The notes beneath the pieces are model-generated. The model worked only from the letters and a program-made list of their open reading frames with translations, was not told where the DNA came from and searched no databases. Both the position numbers and the translations under genes were made by a program. Shown here in pieces: positions 7,321 to 15,752 of a stretch of DNA of 44,925 nt; the stretch's first letter is position 1, and each line of letters begins with the position of its first letter. Origin of the DNA: an uncultured Deefgea sp. (GTDB lineage Bacteria > Pseudomonadota > Gammaproteobacteria > Burkholderiales > Chitinibacteraceae); contig NZ_CAMTIA010000024.1 in assembly GCF_947072475.1 (NCBI RefSeq), positions 1 to 44,925 on the forward strand. The letters are read 5' to 3'.

Positions 7321-7561
7321 AACACTGCACGGGTTACGCAGAACGTTTGAAACTCAATCCGAGTGGGTTGATTGCCCTCTTGGCATTGTGGCGCAAATTA
7401 CGGGGCACAAATCCAGTGCTACGGCAGAAAAACACTATAAACGCCGCCCCTTAGACTTGCTGAGAAAATGGCATAAGAAAATCGAAAAATGGTTTTTGAA
7501 ACAAGCAAAAATTAAGTTTAAAGAAAAATCAGCACCAGCGCCTTTACGCTTAGTTGCATAA
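7290..7561 (+). pseudogene. C-terminal fragment of a tyrosine recombinase (phage-type integrase)
   Basis: Read from about 7292, the frame gives LCKAAEIPHTTLHGLRRTF, the box II region (HxLRRTF) of tyrosine integrases. It continues through IVAQITGHKSSATAEKHYKRR, which includes the conserved GH and the catalytic Tyr context, to a basic tail. Everything upstream of box II, including the first catalytic Arg and the N-terminal DNA-binding domains, is absent. The codons before 7290 are antisense to the nucleotidyltransferase. The fragment is therefore a remnant that cannot be active by itself. It shows that an integrative element was once here and was broken by recombination at about 7290. Confidence 0.85.
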
Positions 7562-7569
7562 AGAATTTA

Positions 7570-8052
7570 TTGACTGCGCTAGTGTATGGAGCAACTACTG
7601 AGCAGATAGAAAGTGCGCTTGTTGATGGTAAAGCCGCTATTTTGGCGTATGCTAAACAGCGTGGGTTTGATGATATTCATCATGCAAAAGGTAAAAATGT
7701 ACGTGGCGTAGGGCTACATACTGGCGTGGCAAGCATCAGGCCGACCGATTCCCCTGTTGAATTACTAGACAAGGCCGACCTTATCATGGGTCGCAGCAAG
7801 GGCAAGCACGAACAAGGAGATAAAAATGTCGGACGAGGCACTATACAAACGGCTGGGAATGAAGCACCTGCTGGGGCAACCGAGCGAGGTGAAACAGGCG
7901 GAGTTCGAGAAACGGATTCAGCAATTGGAGACAAAGAGCTTGGCGAGGCAGCAAGCAGCGGAACAATTGAAAGCGCAGACCAGCAATCAGAAGTAGGCAC
8001 TGATTTAAGCACACCGACAACGCCAGCCCAAAATTTGAGCCGATACGACTAA
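7570..8052 (+). pseudogene. Possible remnant of a GGDEF-type domain with a degenerate tail
   Basis: An open frame starts at TTG 7570, nine bases after the integrase remnant. The segment TGVASIRPTDSPVELLDKAD, followed by MGRSKGKHE, resembles the end of a GGDEF diguanylate cyclase domain (GVA...P.DSP.ELL.+AD...+K..G). LVYGATTEQIESAL could be the preceding helix. The GGDEF signature itself would lie upstream and is missing. Beyond about 7825 the frame becomes low-complexity and overlaps a better-looking small gene in another frame. The assignment is weak and based on pattern only. Confidence 0.3.
7826..7996 (+). CDS. Small Gln/Lys-rich hypothetical protein with a strong ribosome binding site
   Basis: An AAGGAG sequence (7814-7819) six bases before the ATG at 7826 introduces a 56-residue frame beginning MSDEALYKRLGMKHLLGQ. 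The product is charged and mostly helical (EFEKRIQQLETKSLARQQAAEQLKAQ), probably a coiled coil. No family is recognised. The good start signal suggests it is a real small gene rather than a shadow of the overlapping frame. It is followed about 100 bases later by a strong terminator, consistent with being the last gene of a lost operon. Confidence 0.5.
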   Translation: MSDEALYKRLGMKHLLGQPSEVKQAEFEKRIQQLETKSLARQQAAEQLKAQTSNQK

Positions 8053-8101
8053 TGTAGGTCAACAGGTCGCGATGGCCGCCATGCGCTAACTTGATACAAC
8101 A

Positions 8102-8130
8102 AAGGCCTCAACGTGAGTTGGGGCCTTTTT
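8102..8130 (+). terminator. Rho-independent terminator
   Basis: An 11-bp stem AAGGCCTCAAC / GTTGGGGCCTT with a GTGA loop is followed by a run of T. It closes the small genes at 7570-7996. Confidence 0.85.
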
Positions 8131-8161
8131 GATTGGCACACTAAAACACTAAAGCAAGCGA

Positions 8162-8440
8162 CTACACGGCAAACTTTAAAAGCCCTTGCGCATTCCCTAT
8201 CAAAAATAACTTCGGCTGTCTTAATACGTCTAGCGCCCAAGCCTGTTGCTGAGCGGCTTTGTCGGCAAATTCAGCCACGCTATACACGGCGGGATTAATT
8301 TTTCGACCAAGCTGCGCTTGCAGTGGGTATAGCGCCAACACTTTGGCAAAGTTCACATCACCTAGCACCAGCACGTCGACGTTGCTACCCAAACGCTCTT
8401 CACCGCGCGCTACTGAACCAAATTGTCATGTCCACATCAA
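8162..8440 (-). pseudogene. Decayed second copy of the nucleotidyltransferase 3' part
   Basis: The segment is close to 6775-7035 at the DNA level (near 88% by eye) and encodes FGSVARGEERLGSNVDVLVLG...AEFADKAAQQQAWALDVL. The catalytic DxD is altered to NVD. Upstream of FGS, in the part corresponding to RIDVALVFGS, single-base insertions break the frame, and the winged-helix region is absent. A methionine inside the domain leaves a 76-residue open frame that should not be called a gene. Confidence 0.75.
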
Positions 8441-8640
8441 TTACGCTCTACTAACACGGAAAAAACCTCCTTTTTTCGCAGCAAACCTAAATACTCAGAA
8501 AATGCGCGGCATTACCTGTAAAAAAAATCAATCATATCTCCCACTCGGTATTGTTGCACCATGCACAATTCAATAACATGTAATCATTTACTCATCTTCG
8601 CTAGACCAACTATGAAATTATAAACTTATAGCCCATAAAG

Positions 8641-9687
8641 TCAGGAAAAACTTAACACCCACGACTCTAACTCTTTAGTTAACTTCAAAATTTCTTTCAA
8701 ATGTGGTTCACTAGCGTGATATTCACTTGTACTAATACCTTTTGAAAATCTATCCTCAATAACACTATCCATTTGGTTATCCACATATTTCCAATATGAA
8801 CTTTTACTTCTTGCCGGATGAGACTCTATATGTACGTACATAGCATTAAATCCATCCTTGGGATGAAAATAAATATTTTGAGACAAATAAAACAATCCTT
8901 CATCAAGAGTTACTAACCAGCATTCTTGAAGTCGTTCGTCATAATCATAATCACTCATTAAACCTGGAATACGTAAATACATTAAGTCTCTAGATTGATT
9001 TAACAACGACATCAATTTTTTTTCACCTGAACCGCTTTTTTTAAAATTATCTGAAATTATTTTCGAAGCATTATCAAAATCATCATAACCAGTTTTAGCA
9101 TCGGAAAAGCTATGTTTAGCAACCTCTACTTCAAAAGCACCAACCATGCTAACAAGGTTATCCATAAACTCCATATAAATATCGAATTTCTCATAGCCAG
9201 TGGACGACTTACATTCAGATTGGATTTGATAAATTTTCAACATTGATAAATAGCTCACAGAAATCAGCAGTTGTTCACCCTCTGCAAGCTTGCTAAAAAT
9301 CCGACTAGGTCCTTTCGAACTATTAAGTTCAGTGTGATTATAAGAATTTACGAACGAAGGGGCATATTCTGCGACAAAATTCTCATATGAAGACATTAAT
9401 TCTTCACGAAATTTTTCATCAGCTTCACCTAATGCAAAACCAGGAACAATAAAAATACCATTAGTCTTTAACAAATCACATAAATCGTAAAACGGACGGG
9501 AATGTGCGCCACACAAACCATGAAAATCAAATAGAAGCACATCCCTCATATAATTTAAAACATTTAAATCAAAAATAACTGACGTCTCAATTCCATCTGC
9601 AAGCTTTCTAAGCACTGTGTCACTACAAAGAGTTAATTTATTCCCCTCCCCTCTGCTTGACTTAATCAAATGTAATCTTCTTGACAT
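8641..9687 (-). CDS. Hypothetical protein next to hsdR, possibly PIN-like
   Basis: I do not recognise this 348-residue protein with certainty. The start at 9687 (MSRRLHLIKSS) is preceded by GAGG at good spacing; an in-frame longer form begins 18 bases upstream. The segment SVIFDLNVLNYMRDV resembles the first strand of a PIN nuclease domain (Asp followed by N-V-L). Further acidic residues occur in GFALGEADEKFREE and in WLVTLDEGLFYLS, where PIN domains place their metal ligands. If so, it would be a nuclease or toxin-like protein. It is AT-rich compared with hsdR, lies 69 bases downstream of it on the same strand, and may be an add-on defence gene. Confidence 0.5.
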   Translation of the reverse strand: MSRRLHLIKSSRGEGNKLTLCSDTVLRKLADGIETSVIFDLNVLNYMRDVLLFDFHGLCGAHSRPFYDLCDLLKTNGIFIVPGFALGEADEKFREELMSSYENFVAEYAPSFVNSYNHTELNSSKGPSRIFSKLAEGEQLLISVSYLSMLKIYQIQSECKSSTGYEKFDIYMEFMDNLVSMVGAFEVEVAKHSFSDAKTGYDDFDNASKIISDNFKKSGSGEKKLMSLLNQSRDLMYLRIPGLMSDYDYDERLQECWLVTLDEGLFYLSQNIYFHPKDGFNAMYVHIESHPARSKSSYWKYVDNQMDSVIEDRFSKGISTSEYHASEPHLKEILKLTKELESWVLSFS

Positions 9688-9756
9688 TGCCAACCTCATA
9701 AACAATAAAACACATAAAAACGTTTACATTAAGTTCTACAGATATACTTACCTGTA

Positions 9757-12700
9757 TCATCCCGCCAAATTGTCATAAACAAAGCTATACGCCCTAGCGG
9801 CTTTTTCCTGGCGCAGGTCGGGGTTATAGGGTTGTGGTAATGTTCTAAAAATATCGCGAATTGTTTTTTGCACGGCGGCACGGGCTTGTTGTTTTAAGCG
9901 CCAATCCAAAATCAGTTTTTCGGTTTTTAATTTCGCCAATAGCTCTTTGGCCAAGCGCCGTACATCCTGCTCTTGCTCTGGCGTTAATGGCGGGTCCGGC
10001 TGGGTCAATATGTCGAATACGGCCAGTTCTTCTTCACTCAGCCCTAGCGACTCACCACGCAACCCTTCCGCTGTCAGTTCTTTAGTAAATTGCTTCAGTT
10101 CCTCGACATACGCTTCGATGTTGATATCGCCAGCGTTGTACGCATCAATCAGTTTTTTCAGCTTTTCAACCAAACCTTCACGACTTGGATTTTTCGCCGC
10201 CAGCTCGTTTACTTTTTGCTCGACCGCGCCCTTTAACTGCTCGGCAGTAACGTGTTTACGCTTGCTCTTTTTAAACTCAGCATCCAAGGCTTCAAAATCA
10301 ATTTCAGACAAATCAACCAAAGCCTTAGCCATACCGCTGGCTGAAATGTGATATCCATCGGTGGCAATAGAATCATCGAGCAAGGCCTCAATATCATTCA
10401 TCACCTCGCTAATATCGACGGGTGGCATCAGCGCTTTGACTTGCCGCGCCAAGAACGCCAACGCAACTGTTTTAGGCGCGTAATCCGCAGCGCGAGTATC
10501 GGGCAAGATGGCTTTGTAGTGCTTAGCCACAAAGCCCGTCAGCGCCATAAATTGCGCTTTACTATCATCACTCGCAACAATGGCATCGAGTGCATCCATC
10601 ATCAGGCCAAGGCGATGAAATCCTTCGGCAGCAATAATGTCGGTGATACTGATTTGCTGGGAATGGCACCACATTTCCGCATCAGTAATGGACTGCTCTA
10701 ACATCTGAATAAGATGCTGTTTCGCCTCTAGCGGCACCTCACCCGAATCATCTTTACCACCACCCGCGCCGCCCACGCCTGGATTAGCATAAATAGAAAG
10801 CGCATCTTTTAGGTGACGGAAAATCCCGACGTAATCGACAATCATGCCGCTGGTTTTGCCTTCAGACACCCGATTAGCGCGGGCGATGGCCTGCATCAAG
10901 GTGTGCGCCTTCATCGGCTTATCCAGATACAGCGTCGAGCAAGTCGGTACGTCAAAGCCTGTAATCCACATCGCGCAAACGAATACCAGTTTTAACTTGG
11001 TCGTCGGGCTTTTGAATTCTTCTTCCAAGTCACCCTGCATCATGCGGCGGCGATGTGGCTCAATATCCAAGCCTTTCTCTTTCAGGTCGGCCACTTCGTT
11101 TTGGCCTTGCGACACCACCACGGCCATATCGGTATCAAGCATCAGCGCGATGCGCTCTTGCAAGGCAAGTGCATGCTCACCCGTACTTAACTTCAGCTCG
11201 GCCTGTAAGCGCGTCAGCGTCGCTTGCCAATGCGCTTGCACCTTATCGTACATGCGAATGGCGGTTGCCTTGTCGATACACACCATCATCGCTTTGCCGC
11301 GATACCCACGCCCCGTGAAATGCTCAACGATGTCGGCGGCGATGGTTTCAAGTCGGTCGTTGCGGGTAATCAGGTGATATTGGCGGCCAAATTCGCGCTC
11401 TAGTTTTTGCTCTTGCTCGTCGTCCAGCTCGGCGTTTTCCAAAATACTCGCCAAATCGGCATTCAAATCTTCGTTAGTCAGTTGCAAAGCGGGGATGCGG
11501 TTCTCGTAATACAGCGGCACCGTTGCGCCGTCTTGAATCGCTTGGGCGAAGTTATAGACCGAAACATAATCACCAAACACAGCGCGGGTTTTTTCATCTT
11601 CGCCCGCAATCAATGGCGTTCCGGTAAAACCAATAAACGCCGCATTCGGCAGCGCTTTACGCATATTCATTGCAAACGTGCCGTACTCACTACGGTGCGC
11701 TTCATCGGTAATCACAATAATGTCAGAGCGGTTCGACAGTAGCGGATATTCTGCGCCGTCTTCACTGCGAAATTTTTGAATCAGCGTGAACACATAGCGC
11801 TGATTACCTGCCAACAATTCTTTGAGGTGTGCCGCGCTAGTGGCTTGCACCTCAGCCCCTACGCTACCTGTATTGGCAAAGGTTTTATAGATTTGCGTAT
11901 CGAGCTCTTCGCGGTCCGTCACAATCACAAAAGTCCACGCGCCAGGACGCTTACGCAAGATTTTCTGCGTAAAGAACACCATCGACAAACTTTTACCACT
12001 GCCTTGGGTATGCCAGAACACGCCCAACTTGCCTTGGTTTTCGTTCAGCTTGCCCACTTCCTCAATGGCTTTGTTCACACCAAGGAATTGGTGATTTTTG
12101 GCGACCTTCTTCACCAGCCCACCGCGAACCAGTTCAAACAGAGTGTAGTTTTCAATCAGGTCGAGTAATCGCTCGGGCAGCAGCATGCCGCGCAGTGCAG
12201 TTTCTAGCGATACCTTGGCGGGCTCTTCTTCGGTCGAAATCCGCTTCCATTCGGCAAAGTGCTCCCACATCGACGTAAGTGTGCCGACCTTGGTTTCGCG
12301 GCCATTGGATAACAAGATAAACGCATTGAAGTGAAACAGTTGCGGAATGCTTTGCCCACGGTAATCACGCAGGTTTTCGTCAAAGGCCGCTTTAAGGTGA
12401 ACGCGCGGTGCTTTAAATTCCAAAAACACCAACGGCAAGCCATTGATAAAGCCTACGCCATCGCAGCGACGGCGATACATATCTCCCGCCACCCAAAGCT
12501 GGGTCGCCAGAAAATACTCATTATTCTCGGGGGTTTTCCAATCCACCAGCACCAGCGTTTCAAAGCTGGGCATACCATCCGCATCAGGAACGGTGACTTT
12601 AACGCCGTCGCGCAATAAGGCATAAATCGCTTGATTCGCCACCACCGCCGACTCACGGGAACGGTCGGTATTTAATACATCAAACGCCAGCTCATACGCC

Positions 12701-12948
12701 AATGGCGACAAGCCAGGGTTAAGCCGCTGCAACGCCGCCCGCAAGCGATTCGGCAAAATGACTTGGCTTTCGCTCTCGCGCCCTTCCGTGCCCAAACGCC
12801 CTATTTTTTCTTTGAACAAATCCGCATGCTGCCAGCCCAAAGTTTTGAGTAATTCAATCGCAGGCGCTTCAACTAAATTCAGCTCGCCATAGCCAGCAGA
12901 CACTTCACGCGCGGAATGTGGGATTGGTTTTTCGATGTTGTAGGGCAA
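9757..12948 (-). CDS. hsdR: Type I restriction enzyme R subunit (HsdR)
   Basis: This 1063-residue protein is a full-length motor-nuclease subunit. The N-terminal PD-(D/E)xK nuclease is visible as an Asp near residue 164 followed by VFLEFK (Glu-Phe-Lys near 177-179). The superfamily 2 translocase has Walker A HTQGSGKS at about 313-320, DEAH at 415-418 and GFTGTPL shortly after. Later motifs (FVCAMWITGFDVP, IARANRV) complete the helicase core. The C-terminal helical part binds the HsdM/S methylase. It starts at TTG 12948 with AGGA upstream, which I prefer to internal ATGs because the N-terminus then matches the family. It cleaves DNA far from unmethylated target sites. It lies in the same orientation as hsdM and hsdS but is separated from hsdS by about 1.5 kb. 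Confidence 0.95.
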   Translation of the reverse strand: MPYNIEKPIPHSAREVSAGYGELNLVEAPAIELLKTLGWQHADLFKEKIGRLGTEGRESESQVILPNRLRAALQRLNPGLSPLAYELAFDVLNTDRSRESAVVANQAIYALLRDGVKVTVPDADGMPSFETLVLVDWKTPENNEYFLATQLWVAGDMYRRRCDGVGFINGLPLVFLEFKAPRVHLKAAFDENLRDYRGQSIPQLFHFNAFILLSNGRETKVGTLTSMWEHFAEWKRISTEEEPAKVSLETALRGMLLPERLLDLIENYTLFELVRGGLVKKVAKNHQFLGVNKAIEEVGKLNENQGKLGVFWHTQGSGKSLSMVFFTQKILRKRPGAWTFVIVTDREELDTQIYKTFANTGSVGAEVQATSAAHLKELLAGNQRYVFTLIQKFRSEDGAEYPLLSNRSDIIVITDEAHRSEYGTFAMNMRKALPNAAFIGFTGTPLIAGEDEKTRAVFGDYVSVYNFAQAIQDGATVPLYYENRIPALQLTNEDLNADLASILENAELDDEQEQKLEREFGRQYHLITRNDRLETIAADIVEHFTGRGYRGKAMMVCIDKATAIRMYDKVQAHWQATLTRLQAELKLSTGEHALALQERIALMLDTDMAVVVSQGQNEVADLKEKGLDIEPHRRRMMQGDLEEEFKSPTTKLKLVFVCAMWITGFDVPTCSTLYLDKPMKAHTLMQAIARANRVSEGKTSGMIVDYVGIFRHLKDALSIYANPGVGGAGGGKDDSGEVPLEAKQHLIQMLEQSITDAEMWCHSQQISITDIIAAEGFHRLGLMMDALDAIVASDDSKAQFMALTGFVAKHYKAILPDTRAADYAPKTVALAFLARQVKALMPPVDISEVMNDIEALLDDSIATDGYHISASGMAKALVDLSEIDFEALDAEFKKSKRKHVTAEQLKGAVEQKVNELAAKNPSREGLVEKLKKLIDAYNAGDINIEAYVEELKQFTKELTAEGLRGESLGLSEEELAVFDILTQPDPPLTPEQEQDVRRLAKELLAKLKTEKLILDWRLKQQARAAVQKTIRDIFRTLPQPYNPDLRQEKAARAYSFVYDNLAG

Positions 12949-13138
12949 AGGATTTATCCTATTTATCCAACGACAAACAGTAGCCTTATCAAAGACCTAC
13001 CATTCAATATGCCCAGAAAATAGGATAAAAAAGTAAGCTAAATAAAACCAAATTTTGCTGAATTATCTTATTTTTAATCTGAACATTGTCGAAAGACTAC
13101 CCAATTCGCATCAATCTTACAAGCTAGCATTCAACGCG

Positions 13139-13540
13139 CTAGGCTTCGCCAGCAAGCAGCCGCTCAAGCTCATGTGAAATAGCTCGCATCTGCCTAAGCT
13201 CTTCATATTCGGTATAACGTATTGCGCTAGGATATTTCTTCAGCCAGATTTCCAATAATTGCCGCCCTAAATCCAGCGAATTACCCTGCAAATTCTGGCC
13301 ACGCTGATAACGGCTTAAACATTGTCTTATCCGCTGATTGAGTTTATTGCGGGCTTCATCTGCCTCTTCCGCCTCGCCGTAGATGTCTTCCAGCAACTCA
13401 TCCAGCGCATCGCCTTCGATGCCACGCAAAAAAGCCGCCGCACCGCCGCATTCATCAATGATGACGCTTAATTGCGGCCACTGGGAAATCACCTGCTCGC
13501 TGTCACGCACTGTCACAGTACCACTCCGTATTATCGCCAT
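13139..13540 (-). CDS. Hypothetical acidic helical protein between hsdS and hsdR
   Basis: The product (133 residues from ATG 13540, one more from an in-frame GTG) is acidic and predicted all-helical. Its middle (DALDELLEDIYGEAEEADEARNKLNQRIRQCLSRYQ) could form a coiled coil. No domain is recognised. It is oriented like the hsd genes and is followed by 190 non-coding bases before hsdR. Genes in this position in type I loci are often anti-restriction controls or extra defence genes, but nothing in the sequence proves that here. Confidence 0.6.
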   Translation of the reverse strand: MAIIRSGTVTVRDSEQVISQWPQLSVIIDECGGAAAFLRGIEGDALDELLEDIYGEAEEADEARNKLNQRIRQCLSRYQRGQNLQGNSLDLGRQLLEIWLKKYPSAIRYTEYEELRQMRAISHELERLLAGEA

Positions 13541-13579
13541 CACTGGATAACGTCATCCAGCATTTCAATGGATACCACC

Positions 13580-13711
13580 ATGAGCACATCAAAAAAAACA
13601 GGCAATTCAGCCCCTAAGCCCGCAGCCCCTCGCCCAGCAAATTGGCCAAGTAAAGTGCCAGGCGCAATTTCAGGAGGCATGCGTGACAACGCATCCCCCC
13701 AAAAAAAATAA
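13580..13711 (+). CDS. Small Pro/Lys-rich protein (43 aa)
   Basis: An ATG at 13580 begins MSTSKKTGNSAPKPAAPRP, continuing NWPSKVPGAISGGMRDNASPQKK. The composition (Pro, Lys, Gly, Asn; basic, disordered) is peculiar. I have a memory of similar tiny proteins with an NWPS...SGG.R.N..P ending in other proteobacteria. It is divergent from the helical gene at 13540, with 39 bases between starts. It precedes a second tiny gene by 11 bases, which suggests a two-gene unit. The strong ribosome binding site of the second gene lies over its stop. Confidence 0.5.
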   Translation: MSTSKKTGNSAPKPAAPRPANWPSKVPGAISGGMRDNASPQKK

Positions 13712-13722
13712 GGAGCTAGACC

Positions 13723-13863
13723 ATGAGCAATAAAGCCAATGATGACAACCACAGCAATCAGCTCAATCCAAATAACGACGCCTATTGGGAGTCTCGGGAT
13801 TTTGATGGCCGTCCAGATGATTATGAAGAACGCCTAGAATCTGGCGACACCCAAGCTGAATAA
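13723..13863 (+). CDS. Small acidic protein (46 aa), partner of the basic one before it
   Basis: AAGGAG at 13710-13715 precedes the ATG at 13723. The product starts MSNKANDDNHSNQLNPNN and continues AYWESRDFDGRPDDYEERLESGDTQAE. It is strongly acidic, while the previous product is strongly basic, so the pair could interact electrostatically. No family is recognised. It ends at the hairpin at 13871. A good start signal and a terminator support a real gene despite the small size. Confidence 0.55.
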   Translation: MSNKANDDNHSNQLNPNNDAYWESRDFDGRPDDYEERLESGDTQAE

Positions 13864-13891
13864 AAAAAATACCAGGGCTCATCACCCTGGT
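13862..13891. terminator. Bidirectional hairpin, strong terminator for the minus strand
   Basis: ACCAGGG (13871-13877) pairs with CCCTGGT (13885-13891). On the minus strand the stem is followed by ATTTTTTT, a good terminator for the gene at 13894-14385. On the plus strand it follows the small gene at once but has only a weak T tract. Confidence 0.8.
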
Positions 13892-13893
13892 CT

Positions 13894-14385
13894 TCAATAT
13901 TGTTTCGTCGCCGCTGCACAAGCTGGTAGATATTGATTAAACGTCACCACAAAGTTTTGCCCTGGACTCGCGGCCAGGACCTCACGCGCTTGATTAAAAG
14001 CGCAGGTACAAGCAGACACTTTCCGTTGATATAGTTCGTGACTTGCAGGCTCCAAACCCAAAATACACGCCTCTAAATTGCGGTACTCCATCGGAGAAAT
14101 GGCCGCACGCTGCGACACATACTCTGCCAAGAAAAAGCCACCCACTGCTGTCAGCGTTGCCACCACCAGCGTCGTCGCTTTGCTCACGCCGCTTTTAATC
14201 TCTACTGTCGTCGACTGTCGCTCATCACTTTGATGAGTTCGCTGTTGCGACTCCAGCAACGCGGTGTAGGGGCGAAACGCCTGGGTATCCAGCGGCGCTT
14301 TGCAGCAACCGCAGCTAATCTGAAACTGGGTTTCTACCTTATTGGCCTTACCGCACTGACCACACTCTAGTAATACACTCGCCAT
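13894..14385 (-). CDS. Hypothetical zinc-ribbon membrane protein between hsdS and hsdR
   Basis: The 163-residue product starts at ATG 14385 (an in-frame TTG lies just upstream). Its N-terminus has two cysteine pairs, CGQCGK at about residue 8 and CGCC at about residue 26, spaced as in a zinc ribbon. A hydrophobic helix (ATTLVVATLTAVGGFFLAEYV) follows at about residues 69-90. The remaining 70 residues hold further cysteines (EACIL, SACTCAF, LPACAA), suggesting an oxidising, extracytoplasmic C-terminal domain. The architecture resembles zinc-ribbon membrane proteins of unknown role. It is co-oriented with hsdS and hsdR. Confidence 0.65.
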   Translation of the reverse strand: MASVLLECGQCGKANKVETQFQISCGCCKAPLDTQAFRPYTALLESQQRTHQSDERQSTTVEIKSGVSKATTLVVATLTAVGGFFLAEYVSQRAAISPMEYRNLEACILGLEPASHELYQRKVSACTCAFNQAREVLAASPGQNFVVTFNQYLPACAAATKQY

Positions 14386-14482
14386 CAAACCCTTAGCGCA
14401 TCAATGCGTCTTTTCTTATAGATTCAAGGTATGTTGCTATAGCCATTTATAAATATGCGATATACCACAATACCCATGCAGA

Positions 14483-15748
14483 TTACTCTGGCAGCACCAG
14501 CGTCGAAACATCCAACTCGCCTGAAATCAGGCGCGGCAAGAGTAGGTCGCGGGTTTGGCGGAGGTTGGCATTTTTTTGCTGCAAGGTCCTAATTAGCTCA
14601 AACATTGGTGCAACAGCGACATCAAACTTCGATTGAATATCATTCGGTGACAACACAAATTTTGTCGCCGCGACACGCTCTTTACTCATATTTTGTTGCG
14701 CCGCACCTTGAGCCTTATCGTTAAACTCTTGATAACGGGAAGACAACAGAGAGTATAAAAACCATTTTTTTATACGTTGTTCATCGGGCTCAAAACCCAA
14801 AGCAGCTTGATTACAACTTGCGCGTCGAGTGGTCACACCAAGTCGCCCAATTGTTGCTCCATAAATTGCGAGCAATATCGTACCGGCAGGGAAAATCTTA
14901 GCTTTCTTTGCGTGTACGGCCGATTCACAAATACGCTCATCAGCATCGAACAAGAAGCAGTTTTTCAACTCCTGTGTTTTATACCAATCAACTGTGCCAT
15001 CAGACCAATAGTCTAAATTTTTACGTGAAGGCGTACCACCAGATTGTATGCGAGTACAACACTCTCCAATAGTGCTAATACTCCACCCTTTCGGCACCAA
15101 GCCTAGTTCGGTTTCTACTTTTTGGGCTTGCTCATGACCGGGATAGCGGAAGTGGACGAACCATTCTTCATAAATCCGCCGAGCCATTTCCTCCAACACC
15201 GCAATCCGCCGCGTGTTGTTCTCAATCAGGTCGTCGTAGGCGGAGAGGATGGTTGCGATACGACATTGAATATCAAAAGATGGTACTGGCAGCTCAATTT
15301 CCTGCAAGTCCCTAATAGGAATTTGTGGCTGAGCAGAACCGGAGGAAAAATTCTTGAGTATTTTTTGCCCATCACTACCAAGCAACCAATAAAACAAGTA
15401 TTTACTCGAAAACTGATGATTATCTGCGCGAAGAATCAACATTTGCGCATTGATAAGTCCACGAAAATTACTCGGAATACAAGCGACCTTGCCGACAGAA
15501 GACCCTCTAGTAGTCATGACGACATCAAGACCTTGAACACGCCCCTTTTTTATTGAAGCAAACTTCTGCTCCGAAATGTAATTCATGTTCTGAAAATCAA
15601 AACGGCCCGACGGCAATATATTTGTAGAGCTAAGAAATGGTACGCCTGAATCGAGAAACTCCTCTCTTTTTGGGTATTTCGCAGACCTATCACCATCAAT
15701 GATAGAAATTGGTAAATCCTTCAGTTTTGACAATGGAAATGCAATCAT
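14483..15748 (-). CDS. hsdS: Type I restriction specificity subunit (HsdS)
   Basis: The protein of 421 residues from ATG 15748 has the two-repeat layout of HsdS. Target recognition domain 1 starts at the N-terminus (PLSKLKDLPISIIDGDR). The central conserved helix region reads DDLIENNTRRIAVLEEMARRIYEEWFVHFRYPG. Target recognition domain 2 (GWSISTIGECCTRIQSGGTPSR...) follows, then the second conserved helix ending LRQTRDLLLPRLISGELDVS. It determines the DNA target of the methylase and nuclease. The start codon lies only 4 bases beyond the hsdM stop, so the two are translationally linked. A longer frame begins upstream inside hsdM, but position 15748 gives normal family alignment. The target sequence cannot be predicted by eye. 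Confidence 0.93.
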   Translation of the reverse strand: MIAFPLSKLKDLPISIIDGDRSAKYPKREEFLDSGVPFLSSTNILPSGRFDFQNMNYISEQKFASIKKGRVQGLDVVMTTRGSSVGKVACIPSNFRGLINAQMLILRADNHQFSSKYLFYWLLGSDGQKILKNFSSGSAQPQIPIRDLQEIELPVPSFDIQCRIATILSAYDDLIENNTRRIAVLEEMARRIYEEWFVHFRYPGHEQAQKVETELGLVPKGWSISTIGECCTRIQSGGTPSRKNLDYWSDGTVDWYKTQELKNCFLFDADERICESAVHAKKAKIFPAGTILLAIYGATIGRLGVTTRRASCNQAALGFEPDEQRIKKWFLYSLLSSRYQEFNDKAQGAAQQNMSKERVAATKFVLSPNDIQSKFDVAVAPMFELIRTLQQKNANLRQTRDLLLPRLISGELDVSTLVLPE

Positions 15749-15752
15749 TAAA

